Below are positions 1-25,298 of a stretch of DNA of 64,000 bases, piece by piece. A program made the translations under genes and the position numbers. The notes below the pieces were generated by a model, which ran no database searches, was not told where the DNA came from, and was given only the letters and a program-made list of their open reading frames with translations. Positions within the stretch are counted from its first letter, which is position 1, and every line of letters starts with the position of its first letter. The stretch comes from Crambe crambe (taxonomy: Eukaryota; Porifera; Demospongiae; Poecilosclerida; Crambeidae): contig OZ004581.1 of the NCBI GenBank assembly GCA_963924555.1, positions 9,463,338 to 9,527,337 on the forward strand, given 5' to 3'.

Positions 1-676
1 CAAAAAACCTTTTGGCTTCTCCAGTCCAAGTAAGAGGCCTTAGGCAATATGTTGCAGGCTATAACTAGTTAAAGAGATGCTTGCTAGTCCTAGGGATGCT
101 AAATGTAGGTATGAAGTAGTACAGTGCAAGGCTAAAGCTTGTAAGCTGGGGCATATCTGGAAAACCACATGAAAGAATAGAGTGCTTTGAATTTTGTATG
201 TACAAGTTGTAGTTTGTGATGCAGTATGAATGATGTATACTTTGATAGCTGTCTGTCTGTGTGAGACAATCAAAGCTCTGTGTTTTGAATCCTGATACAT
301 GATTTCACTGTTCTTGGACAAGATGAAAGTGTGCTGACTTTTTCCCTCACTGCATCAAAGGATGAGTCGTTTATTGTGGTGGAGGTCGCAGCTGCGATAT
401 CACCCATTCTGCTACTAAATCAAATGTTCATAGTCATGGAAAGAAATGATAATTAAATGCCATTCCTGGCACCAAGAAAAGAAAACTAACTTCTGCATGC
501 ATGTAGTCCAATAAGTCTCAACACACCTGCTCTAGGACTACTCTATGGTAGAAAAATTTTGCTAGGGTAAATTTAAACTGTTATGAAATGCATGAAAATT
601 ATACTCCATAAAGATTTCCTGAGTGGTATAAGGTATGAGATTCACACGTGATGTACACGTACACTTTGTTTCCCAG
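1..676. other. No supported coding exon; probably intron or 5' region of the kinesin gene
   Basis: The first kinesin exon visible (from 677) begins in the middle of a codon and lacks the amino-terminal motor strand, so at least one coding exon lies upstream. I looked here for a stretch resembling the usual V-R-V-R-P start of a kinesin-8 motor and saw none in any forward frame. The DNA is moderately AT-rich with no obvious repeat. It is most likely intron sequence, but an unrecognised 5' exon cannot be excluded. Confidence 0.5.
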
Positions 677-12524
<11,848 letters not shown>

Positions 12525-12698
12525 TTGAGAAGATGATCTGATCTCACTTCATCACTTGAAACATCTCCACTTCCATCACTTCTTAAACACTCAACCAACC
12601 CATTATTCTTTGATAGCTTACTGCTCACTTTATATTTTTTAATACAATTTTAGGATGTGGTTAATTAATAGGGCCTAGGGCCGGCTAGGGTTAATCTA

Positions 12699-12726
12699 GG
12701 GCGCGCAAAACGTGCGCGCCAAAAAA
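12699..12726. promoter_or_regulatory. Paired E2F-like sites upstream of CAPSL
   Basis: An imperfect palindrome, GGCGCGC then seven bases then GCGCGCC, about 100 bases before the CAPSL start. Read on the minus strand, both halves give E2F-type cores (TTTTGCGCGC and TTTTTTGGCGCGC). It is the only CpG-dense patch in the 300-base gap between the kinesin stop and CAPSL. Assignment to E2F is inference from the consensus. Confidence 0.4.
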
Positions 12727-12821
12727 TAGAGGTGTGCATGTGTGTATTATTCGCATGCTGCAACTCAATCAGAGGCTTTTGATATCGTCTTACTATCTTC
12801 TTTGCTCTATACACTGAAAGA

Positions 12822-16221
<3,400 letters not shown>

Positions 16222-17196
16222 AGCCTTCCATGCCACTCCCACTTTAATCGTCTCAGGTCACCCACCTGTATCTTAACTCTTGAATAGTACATTAAATTAA
16301 GTTTTAGGGTGTGTAGCAGAGCATTTCAATCAAATCTTATTGTTGTGATGTAGAAAGAAGTGTTTTTATGCAATAATTTGAGCTGAGCATGCGCAAAGGT
16401 CAAAGGTCATTAACTTTAGTGAGTTATTCTATAAAAAAAAGAAGATAAAACGAGATATTCAAGCATATGGTTTATTCAAGAAGGTAATGATGCATGCTTG
16501 TGAAGTAGCTTTAAACTTCCTGAGGCTGAGAGTGCAAGTGTAACAGGCTGAAAGTACCAGTGTGGTCAAATTTCATTTGATTTTTTGTGAATTGATAGTG
16601 CTAAGATGTATCATTCCTGCCTGCAAATTTTGTTTTGTTCTGAGAATTTTTTTTGTGTATTTAATGTGATGACTTTTTCACAAAATTACTTCCAATAATG
16701 GCAAGACTCCAAGAAGATATTCCCCCCCACGGAAAGAGTACTACAACATTTAATATAAGATAATATAATACGAACATCTATTGAGTCAATGCATATCTTG
16801 CACTGAACAGAAGAAATGGTTTTTGACTGCAATTAGTATTTTTATCAGCCATGACTGAGAATTTATTTTTAAAGGTCTAGTAAAGTATTATTTATCAAGA
16901 GAGAGTGAAGAAGTTTTCAGAAGTCATGATAGCCATAAGACAGCACACCCAAGGAAGTTGCCCCATTACGTCACTTCCGGATTGCATTTTGCACACTATA
17001 ATTATAGTATTTTTTCTTTGTTCTAGCCCTATTCTTACTACACGTCCATGAGTTCGTAAGACAAGGCAAAGGCAATGGGGGGTTAAACTAACTTCTTATT
17101 TTAGAAGTGAATGTACAGAACTGCATGCACTATTATTATGGCGTGGGAGGGAAAAAAATTAATGGTTGATGCATGATGATATGTGTTGGTCTAGGA
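16222..17196 (+). other. CAPSL 3' flank and upstream region of receptor copy A
   Basis: After the CAPSL stop there is an ATTAAA-type polyadenylation signal near 16289. From about 16830 on, the sequence recurs upstream of receptor copy B, for example GGTTTTTGACTGCAATTAG near 16817 and GTCCATGAGTTCG near 17045. This marks the left edge of the tandem-array unit. I see no gene here. Confidence 0.6.
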
Positions 17197-17208
17197 TGCG
17201 CATGCGCG
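17197..17208 (+). promoter_or_regulatory. NRF1-like promoter box, receptor copy A
   Basis: The palindrome TGCGCATGCGCG, followed at once by TTCGAACGCCAT, lies 63 bases before the start codon. It matches the NRF1 consensus (YGCGCAYGCGCR). The same 23-base module precedes every copy in the array, within 28 to 63 bases of the ATG. Function is inferred from conservation and consensus. Confidence 0.55.
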
Positions 17209-17270
17209 TTCGAACGCCATCCAATTCCAACTGTACACTGAAAATGTACAGTATCTATGCACTGAGCAAC

Positions 17271-20200
17271 ATGGTCAAGTTACTGCTGTTTTTCCAGTGC
17301 CTCCTGATGATATCGCTAGAGTCCATTCGTGTTTCTGCTCAAAGTGACTGTAGTAGAATTATAGCTCTCTAGCTGAGTTAATATAGTCAGGTAGTGTTGA
17401 CATAACACAACATCAGTTTGAAGATGGCACAATTATTATTATTTCACTATAGCACTGTTAGCTTCATCTACAATTCATGATATTCGAGTAGTGGGACATG
17501 GCTATTTTGATAGGTCCTGTTCATATAGTGGGTAAGTTAGGTTAACAGTACTGTGAATTCACAGTTGATCTTACTATTTTATACAGAACCAACACAGATT
17601 TTTTTCGCTTAGAAATACACTTGAATGGAACTGTACATCCAAGAGGAGGGAGGGGGAGAGATAGAGATAGATTTGTTGACATATCCATATCTGGACCTAC
17701 ATTTGCTGATTCAGGGGATTACAAATGCTCTGCATTATTTTCTGGTGGCATTGCAGTCAGATCTGTCAGTGCTGGATCCCTTCGTGTATATAGTTGAGTT
17801 ATATATATCATCATCAAACAAGTTGTGAAATATTTCTCCACAGGTACAGATGCCATATCTCACAGCCCAGCAGTTGTGAATGTGGCAGTAGGTGGCAATG
17901 CTCTCCTGGAGTGTTCCACAAGTATCCCTCAGACATATGCTGTATGGAGTGATTCCAATGGGATTTCTGACTTTTCTGGTGCGATCAGTAATGCTGGTTT
18001 GAAAGATGCACGCCAGTACAGTTGCAGTATTAAAGAAGAATCAAGACATAGTATAATTTACACTGGCTTGATCAGAATTGATATCGTTGGTAAGTGTCTA
18101 CTGTGTATAGAGTGTTAGTGTGTATGATTATTATAGCGACTATGTAGTTAGCTATATTATTATAACTACTCTTCCCTCTTGCTTGCTTTTGATGATATAA
18201 CTGTATAGCTAGCAATCTAGCTCATGAGGCTAGCTGAGGTTAAGCAACTATGAGACTAGGTATGAGGTTAGCTATTAGCTGTAGAGCTAGTGCGTGTACA
18301 GGATTCTTAGCTTATGACTAAATTAACTTTTTATGAATTGCCCATAAACACTTAATTCTTTCAGTTCCTCCAAAGATTATTACTGAGCCTCAAGTCTCTG
18401 ATATATATGGCAATGAAATGGTGAACTTTACCGTCTTGTTTTTGAGTGTACGGTTTTACACTGAGATTATCTGGCTCAAAGATAGTGTCCCCATTCACTC
18501 TGGGTTTGAAGTTCACTACCAGAACAGTACAACAGGAACCACTTCATTGGTGTTCGATCCCCTGACCCGTGCAGATGAAGGACTGTACACTGTGAGGATT
18601 TCCAACAACAACACATTGATCCCCACAGGAAGAAGACTTGTAACTCACAACTTTAGAGTGAATGTGAAAGGTATACTATACTCAAGACAGATTGAATGCT
18701 TGGATTGACTCTATATTATATGCAGTACCTCCTGCCATACCTTCAGTTCCACGGGTTCAAAGAATCAATGATTCACTTATCAGAGTCTCTTGGAGGTTGA
18801 TCAATCAGACAGCTGATGCCAGACCTGAGACCTTGCTACTGAATGTGACCAACCATCCTGACAGTCCTATCAACATCAACCCTCCTAACACTGAAGAGAT
18901 TCTGTTGCCTATTGAACCAGGTGTACAATATGACATTACCCTTCATTCCATTAACAGAGATGGAAGTGCTGTGTCTCCATCTCTACAGTATTCTATTCCC
19001 CCTACTGGTAATATCATAGGTTCACTATAGTGCTCTTATCTCATTGAAGATATCACTTTGTAGCACCTTTTGTGACAGAGGTAGCAGCATTAAAGGTGAA
19101 TGACTCTACATTCTACCTCGTAGTGGAAGTACTGTACACAGGGGCAGGCTCAGGGAACTTACTCTTAGTTGAAATTTTCTTCAGAGAAGCTGAAGAAAAT
19201 TGGATTCAACTAGGACGAAGTCTGGATCTTGTTCCCAATGAGTCCAGGCGGAACTGGCATGTGGTGGTGCAAGATGAACGCATTGCTCAAATCAGTAGAG
19301 TGGAGTTTTCATTTCGTATCCAAAATAGACTGAACCTAGAAGTAAGCAGAAGAGTAGAAGGAATATCAGGTACATAATACTAATCCTATAGTTCACAAAA
19401 AAAAACTTTCTTCTCTTCTCTTGCAGTTGTGCCAGGTCAACCCCATAGCATCAAACTTATTTCTGTCTCTTCTACTTCTCTCACAATACAAGCACAGCTC
19501 TCGGATATTGGAACTGCCCCCATACTATCAGCACACCTCAGTATTACTTCTCCTGATAGTACTTCCTCACTCCACGATGTGACAGAGAATCTATTCCAAG
19601 GGAAAGTGCTGGAGTTTGTGGTGGATGGTTTATCTTCTAACACCACCTACTTTGTTGTGATATATGCTGTTAATGCAGTTGGTAAAGGTCAGGAGAGTGA
19701 GAGGATGAACTTTACTACTACTGGTATGTGATAAAGCATATAGAATTCCCAAGTAGCTGATTCCCTGATCACAGTGTTAGCTACCTCAAGTTCTTCAATG
19801 ACTGGGGCAGTGATCGGTGGGATCTCGGGAGGCTTAGTTGCTGTAGCAGTTCTGCTCTTTGTGGTGATCATAGGATGTTGCTGGTATCATCGAAGGGAGA
19901 GAATACACAGTCAGTCAATGCATGACAATACTAATACGCTGTGTCTAGAGTCCCGGCAACAGGATCGGTCCGTTCAGGCCACCAGTCCCGGCACCCAGTG
20001 CCAGGACTATAGGCCAGCTTTGCTGGCCTATATGTATATTATAAAGGCTCCTGCAAGGGAGCGAGCGCAGCGAGCGTTAGGTGTATGGGACGTACTATTC
20101 ACGCACTGTTGTGACTCCAAGGCTAGGCAACACTCGCCCAGCTTGCAGTGCAGGCCCAAAGGGCTCCCTAAGGCAACCAAAGAGTTTGAAGTCAGAAGTA

Positions 20201-20845
20201 TAAATATCGCTTTCAAACAGTATTTTGTGGCGTTGCCACTGTAGCCCATCAGTTAGTGTATGCTGCGTGCTATTGACTGTGTGGTCTCGGGTTCGATTCC
20301 AAATTAGACTTTTTTTTTCTTTTTTCAATCTTTGAAAAAGTGTCCTGCCGGAACTGATAGCCTGAACGGACCGGGACTGTAGACACAGCCATACTAATAT
20401 CTCTCTACTAAATCTTCCTTTCCTCACAGCTAATAAGCATCATCCACCTCTTTCCACAAAAGCTGGCAAGTCGTCTTACAAAAGAACTAGTAGGCCTTCA
20501 GAAGAGCTTAGACAAAAAAGAAGAGATGACCCCTCAATTGGAGATTGCTCTTCAAAAGGAGGAGGTATCTCTTCAAAAGGAAAGAGGCCTTCAAAAGGAG
20601 ATAGGCCTCCAAAAAGTCCTTCAAAAGGAGATGGGCCTCCAAAGAGTCCTTCAAAAGGAGATGGGCCTCCAAAATGTCCTTCAAAAGGAGATGGGCCTCC
20701 AAAACGTCCTTCAAAAGGAGATGGGCCTCCAAAACGTCCTTCAAAAGGAGATGGGCCTCCAAAACGTCCTTCAAAAGGAGATGGGCCTCCAAAACGTCCT
20801 TCAAAAGGAGGAGATGGCCAAGGAGATCGGCCTTCAAAAGAATGA
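17271..20845 (+). CDS. Ig-FN3 transmembrane receptor, array copy A
   Basis: Type I membrane protein of 779 residues from ten exons: 17271-17343, 17453-17531, 17587-17792, 17844-18089, 18365-18670, 18726-19007, 19064-19369, 19427-19723, 19781-19909, 20430-20845. Order: signal peptide (MVKLLLFFQCLLMISL); a V-like Ig domain on exons 2-3 (Cys in RSCSYSG, DSGDYKC); an Ig domain on exon 4 (LLECS, AVW, DARQYSC); an Ig fold on exon 5 that keeps the Trp (IIWLKD) but lacks both disulfide cysteines; three FN3-like domains on exons 6-8; and a transmembrane helix ending GCCWYHRR. The 138-residue tail is rich in Lys/Ser/Gly/Pro and has about seven copies of a ten-residue repeat (PSKGDGPPKR type). The donor of exon 1 (A|gtgact) is weaker than in the other copies. 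A 454-base transposon lies in intron 9. A cell-surface recognition or adhesion role is inferred. Confidence 0.82.
19937..20390. mobile_element. Non-autonomous TIR element with internal tRNA-like promoter, in receptor A intron 9
   Basis: The element is flanked by a 9-base direct repeat, ATACTAATA, where copies B to D have only one copy of the site. Its ends are inverted: CGCTGTGTCTAGAGTCCCGG on the left, GGCTGTGTCTACAGTCCCGG read inward from the right. Both continue into GGTCCGTTCAGGC, with about ten extra bases on the left. A 9-base duplication with long inverted ends suggests a Mutator-like family. Near 20241-20300 there is a tRNA-like block with an A-box-like stretch (TAGCCCATCAGTTAG) and a good B box (GGTTCGATTCC), as in SINEs. 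There is no coding sequence. The insertion is recent relative to the array, since only copy A has it. Confidence 0.75.
20588..20815 (+). repeat. In-frame 30-base tandem repeat, cytoplasmic tail of receptor A
   Basis: Seven to eight near-identical 30-base units (CCTTCAAAAGGAGATGGGCC plus CTCCAAAACG) each encode ten residues of the form P-S-K-G-D-G-P-P-K-R. Only one codon position in the unit varies much (Ser, Cys, Arg). The unit is a multiple of three, so gain or loss of units keeps the frame. Related but rearranged units make up the tails of the other copies. Confidence 0.9.
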
Positions 20846-20849
20846 AGAT

Positions 20850-20975
20850 GAGGACCAAACTTCCTTTAAGAGTTCTGACTCTCCTGATGGGAAGGTGGGT
20901 GTGGCTACTTCAATCCCTTTCTTCAATGCTTTAGCCTAAAATTTAGACTGGCAGCCTTTCACTGCACCAAAAGTA
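20850..20975 (+). pseudogene. CAPSL exon 5/intron 5 fossil behind receptor copy A
   Basis: Starting four bases after the receptor stop codon, the sequence follows the end of CAPSL exon 5 (GAGGACCA, CTTAAGAGTT, TGACTCTCC, GGAAAGGTGGGTG) across the splice donor into intron 5 (TGGCTACTTCA, TCCCTTTCTT). After a gap it matches further intron sequence (GGCAGCCTTTCACT). The true gene has these at 15860-15965 and 16030-16060. It is not part of any CAPSL frame here and would form the receptor 3' UTR. Confidence 0.85.
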
Positions 20976-22189
20976 GTTGTCTAGGAACTATTCAGTTTGG
21001 AACTCTAATACCCCATTATAATCTTCCTCTTTTCGTTGTTGTTTTTGTTTTATTTATTTAGTTCTTGTTTATGCCAGATTCATCCTGAGTATCTTGTGTC
21101 CTAGGTTGTGTGTTGAGTGCAGCTCTCAGGCACTTTCCTTTGGACTCATCATAGTATCCCAACTCTCAAAAAAAATTTTTCCCTCTCATGCCATGCATAT
21201 GTGACAACGTCAACATTTGTGGTCAATAAAAAGTTTGCCTTTTTCCAGGGGGAGTCATTATAGACTAGTCAGAAATGACCGGGGAGTCACTCAGACCTAG
21301 GCGTGAGTGACCAGGGAGTGACCGAGGAGTCGTCGCCAAGGGGAGTCACCGCTGACTATGACACCGGGTCAAGTGAGTAGTGAGACATTTGAGTCGTTGC
21401 CTTCTCGAAAGAGTGGGTGGAATAGTGTCGAAAGAATGAAGCCCCAACCATTTTTTTCATCTGGTAACTTTTGGAATAAGAGTTGGAGATTATCGCTCGT
21501 CAGGTCATCAGCAAGAGGACCTTTTGCCTTTTCATCACATAGGTACCAACCTACATGCTCCGAGGAATCCAGTTCTGACCATTTAATATACAAGTGGGCT
21601 CCAACTGGGGGGAGACCCTTCCCATTTGGAACCTTCAGGGTCTCTCAATGGAAGGGATGAAGCTAAAGGATAGCAAGAAGAGGATATAGGAGATGAAGTA
21701 TGAAGATGCCTTTGACAGATAGAATTGTAGCTTTCCAACACTTGGTGGAGAAATAGCCAAGTGTATAGTTTGGAGTACATGTTTGTCATAGCTAGTCACC
21801 TCCATACATGACTAAGCATCGAGTTTGTGAGATCGAGAATGAAATGGTTTTTGACCGCAATTAGTATTTTTATCAGCCGTGATTTCATGCACTGAGAATT
21901 TATTTTAGTAAAGTATAGTAAAAGAAGGTGAAGCAGTTGTTAAATTTTCAAGTGGAGAGTAACTGGCACACCAACACACATTTTACACACTATATTTCCA
22001 GCCTGCCATGATCTTTACATGTCCATGAGTTCGCAAGACAAGGCAAAGGAGATGGGGGGTTAAACGAACTTCTTATTTTGGAAGTGAATGTACAGAACTA
22101 AGTACTTGCTGTATGTAGACACTATAATTATGGCGTGGGGGAGGGAAAAAAAATGTTCGAGTTGATGATTTGATTATGTTAGTCTAGAA
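20976..22189. other. Spacer between receptor copies A and B
   Basis: Holds an AATAAA polyadenylation signal at 21225-21230, a GAGTCA-rich block, and a region (21358-21790) that is repeated between copies B and C1 and in reduced form between C2 and D. That region has a minus-strand open stretch (residues such as HVGWYLCDEKAKGPLADD) shared by two copies. I do not recognise the protein. It may be a relic exon carried along by the tandem duplication. Confidence 0.5.
21247..21405. repeat. GAGTCA-rich spacer block, copy 1
   Basis: Tight cluster of GAGTCA/GAGTGAC words around the phrases GACTAGTCAGAAATGACCGG and CAGACCTAGGCGTGAGTGAC. The block recurs once downstream of copies B and C2. It may be an internal minisatellite carried by the array unit or a regulatory block; the sequence does not decide. 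Confidence 0.6.
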
Positions 22190-22201
22190 TGCGCATGCGC
22201 G
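22190..22201 (+). promoter_or_regulatory. NRF1-like promoter box, receptor copy B
   Basis: TGCGCATGCGCG followed by TTCGAACGCCAT, identical to the box of copy A, here 39 bases before the start codon. Confidence 0.55.
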
Positions 22202-22239
22202 TTCGAACGCCATCCAGCTAGCTAGCTGTATTGAGCAAC

Positions 22240-25180
22240 ATGATCAGGTTACTGCTGTTTTTCCAGTGCCTCCTGATGATATCGCTAGAGTCCATTCGTG
22301 TTTCTGCTCAAGGTGAGTGTAAGAGAATTATAGCTCTCTAGCTGCGTTAATATAGTCAGGTAAATTGCAACAAACACAACATCAGTTTTGAAGATTGCAC
22401 AATTATTATTTCACTATAGCACTGTTAGCTTCATCTACAATTCACAATGTTCGAGTAGTGGGACATGGTTTTTTTGGTAGGTCCTGTTCATATAGTGGGT
22501 AAGTTAGGTTTACCAGTACTGTGAATTCATAGTTGATCTTGCTATCTTGTACAGAACCAACGCAGATTTTTTTCGCTTAGAAATACACTTGAATGGAACT
22601 GTACATCCAAGAGGAGGGAGGGGGAGAGATAGAGATAATTTTGTTGACATATCCATATATGGACCTACATTTGCTGATTCAGGGGATTACAGGTGCTCTG
22701 CATTATTTTCTGGTGGCATTGCAGTTAGATCTGTCAGTGCTGGATCCCTTCGTGTATATAGTTGAGTTATAATTATCATCATAAAACGAGTTGTGAAATA
22801 TTTCTCTGCAGGTACAGATGCCATATCTCACAGCCCAGCAGTTGTGAATGTGGCAGTAGGTGGCAATGCTCTCCTGGAGTGTTCCACAAGTATCCCTCAG
22901 ACATATGCTGTATGGAGTTATTCTAACAGGCTTTCTGACTTTTCTGGTGTGATCAGTAATGCTGGTTTGAAAGATGCACGCCAGTACGGTTGTAATATTA
23001 TAGAAGAATCAAGAGATAATATAATTTACACTGGCTTGATCAGAATTGATATCGTTGGTAAGTGTCTACTGTGTATAGAGTGTTAGTGTGTATGATTATT
23101 ATAGCGACTATGTAGTTAGCTATATTATTATAACTACTCTTCCCTCTAGCTTGCTTTTGATGATATAACTGTAGCTAGCAATCTAGCCCACTGCTATGAG
23201 GTATATAGCTATGAGGCTAGCTGTATGAGACTAGGTATGAGGTTAGCTATTAGCTGTAGAGCTAGTGCGTGTACAGGACTCTTAGCTTATGACTAAATTA
23301 ACTTTCTTTCAGTTCCTCCAAAGATTATTACTGAGCCTCAAGTCTCTGATATATATGGCGATGAAATGGTGAACTTTACTGTCTTGTTTTTGAGTGTACA
23401 GTTTTACACTGAGATTATCTGGCTTAAAGATAGTGTCCCCATTCACTCTGGGTTTGAAGTTCACTACCAGAACAGTACAACAGGAACCACTTCATTAGTG
23501 TTCGATCCCCTGACCCGTGCAGATGAAGGACTGTACACGGTGCGGATTTCCAACAACAACACATTGATCCCCTCAGGAAGAAGATTTGTAACTTACAACT
23601 TTAGAGTGAATGTGAAAGGTATACTACTCAAGACATGGATTGAATGCTTGGATTGACTCTATATATATGCAGTACCTCCTGCCATACCTTCAGTTCCACG
23701 GGTTCAAAGAATCAATGATTCACTTATCAGAGTCTCCTGGAGGTTGACCAATCAGACAACTGAGGCTGGACCTGAGACCTTGCTACTGAATGTGACCAAC
23801 CATCCTGACAGTCCTATCAACATCAACCCTCCTAACACTGAAGACATTCTGTTGCCTATTGAACCAGGTGTACAATATGACATTACCCTTCATTCCATTA
23901 ACAGAGATGGAAGTGCTGTGTCTCCATCTCTACAGTATTCTATTCCCCCTACTGGTAATATCATAGGTTCACTATAGTGCTCTTATCTCATTGAAGATAT
24001 CACTTTGTAGCACCTCTTGTGACAGAGGTAGCAGCATTAAAGGTGAATGACTCTACATTCAACTTTGTAGTGGAAGTACTGTACACAGGGGCAGGCTCAG
24101 GGAACTTACGCTTAGTTGAAATTTCCTTCAGAGAAGCTGACGAGATTTTTGAAAATTGGATTCGACTAGGACGAAGTCTGGATCTTGTTCCCAATGAGTC
24201 CAGACGGAACTGGCATGTGGTGGTGCAAGATGAACGCATTGCTCAAATCAGTAGAGTGGAGTTTTCATTTCGTATCCAAAATAGACTGAACCTAGAAGTA
24301 AACAGAACAGTAGAAGGAATATCAGGTACATAATACTAATCCTATAGTTCACAAAAAAAACAACAACTTTCTTCTCTTCTCTTGTAGTTGTGCCAGGTCA
24401 ACCCCATAGCATCAAACTTATTTCTGTCTCTTCTACTTCTCTCACAATACAAGCACAGCTCTCGGACATTGGAACTGCCCCCATACTATCAGCACACCTC
24501 AGTATTACTTCTCCTGATAGTACTTCCTCACTCCACGATGTGACAGAGAATCTATTCCAAGGGAAAGTGCTGGAGTTTGTGGTGGATGGTTTATCTTCTA
24601 ACACCACCTACGTTGTTGTGATATATGCTGTTAATGCAGTTTTTAAAGGTCAGGAGAGTGAGAGGATGAACTTTACTACTACTGGTATGTGATAAAGCAT
24701 ATAGAATTCCCAAGTAGCTGATTCCCTGATCACTTAGCTACCTCAAGTTCTTCAATGACTGGGGCAGTGATTGGTGGGATCTCGGGAGGCTTAGTTGCTG
24801 TAACAGTTCTGCTCTTTGTGGTGATTGTAGGATGTTGCTGGTATCATCGAAGGAAGAGAACATGCAGTCAGTCAATGCATGATAATACTAATATCTCTCT
24901 AGTACTAAATCTTCCTTTCCTCACAGCTAATAAGCATCATCCACCTCTTTCCAACAGGAAGTTGTCTTACAAAAGAACCTGTAGGCCTTCAGAAGAGCTT
25001 AGACAAGAGATGCCCTCTCAATTGGAAATTGCTCTTCAAAAGGAGGGGGGAGCTATCTTTTCAAAAGGAAAGAGGCCTTCGAAAGGAGATAGGCCTCCAA
25101 AACGTCCTTCAAAAGGAGATAGGCCGAATCGTTCTTCAAAAGGAGTAGATGGCCTAGGAGATCAGCCTTCAAAAAAATGA
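22240..25180 (+). CDS. Ig-FN3 transmembrane receptor, array copy B
   Basis: The best-preserved copy: 728 residues, ten exons (22240-22312, 22420-22498, 22555-22760, 22812-23057, 23313-23618, 23673-23954, 24011-24325, 24388-24684, 24738-24866, 24927-25180), all with plausible splice sites. Architecture is as in copy A: signal peptide, V-like Ig, Ig, cysteine-free Ig, three FN3-like domains, transmembrane helix, tail. Nearly all introns are phase 1, so domains can be gained or lost without a frameshift. The second FN3 exon is nine bases longer than in A. The tail is the shortest of the array (84 residues, two or three repeat units). Ectodomain sequence is closest to copy A. The short last intron (gtcagt...cacag) is supported because copies A and D tolerate an insertion and an indel there. 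Confidence 0.85.
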
Positions 25181-25184
25181 AGAT

Positions 25185-25298
25185 GAGGACCAAACTCTCC
25201 TGATGGAAAGGTGGGTGTGGCTACTTCAGAGTGAATCCAACAAGGATCTTTCAGAATGCTTTAGCCTAAAGTTTAGACTGGCAGCCTTTCACTGCACC
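25185..25298 (+). pseudogene. CAPSL exon 5/intron 5 fossil behind receptor copy B
   Basis: Same arrangement as behind copy A but shorter. GAGGACCA is followed by a deletion to TCTCCTGATGGAAAGGTGGG and intron-derived TGGCTACTTCAG, then GGCAGCCTTTCACTGCACC after more array-specific sequence. Confidence 0.8.

Noticed and set aside
292-360. Possible upstream kinesin exon (reading VLGQDESVLTFSL)
   Set aside because: Vague resemblance to the segment before the visible exon, but no acceptor/donor pair in the right phase and stops close upstream.
20241-20300. A functional tRNA gene
   Set aside because: A and B box-like words are present, but I cannot form a cloverleaf with a 7-base acceptor stem and the block lies inside a transposon. 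It is treated as a tRNA-like promoter relic.
20508-20858. Minus-strand open frame with LLLKDVLEAH repeats opposite the receptor A tail
   Set aside because: It is the reverse reading of the 30-base tail repeat. A period divisible by three keeps several frames open at once. No start context, no homologue, and the plus frame is anchored by the transmembrane exon.
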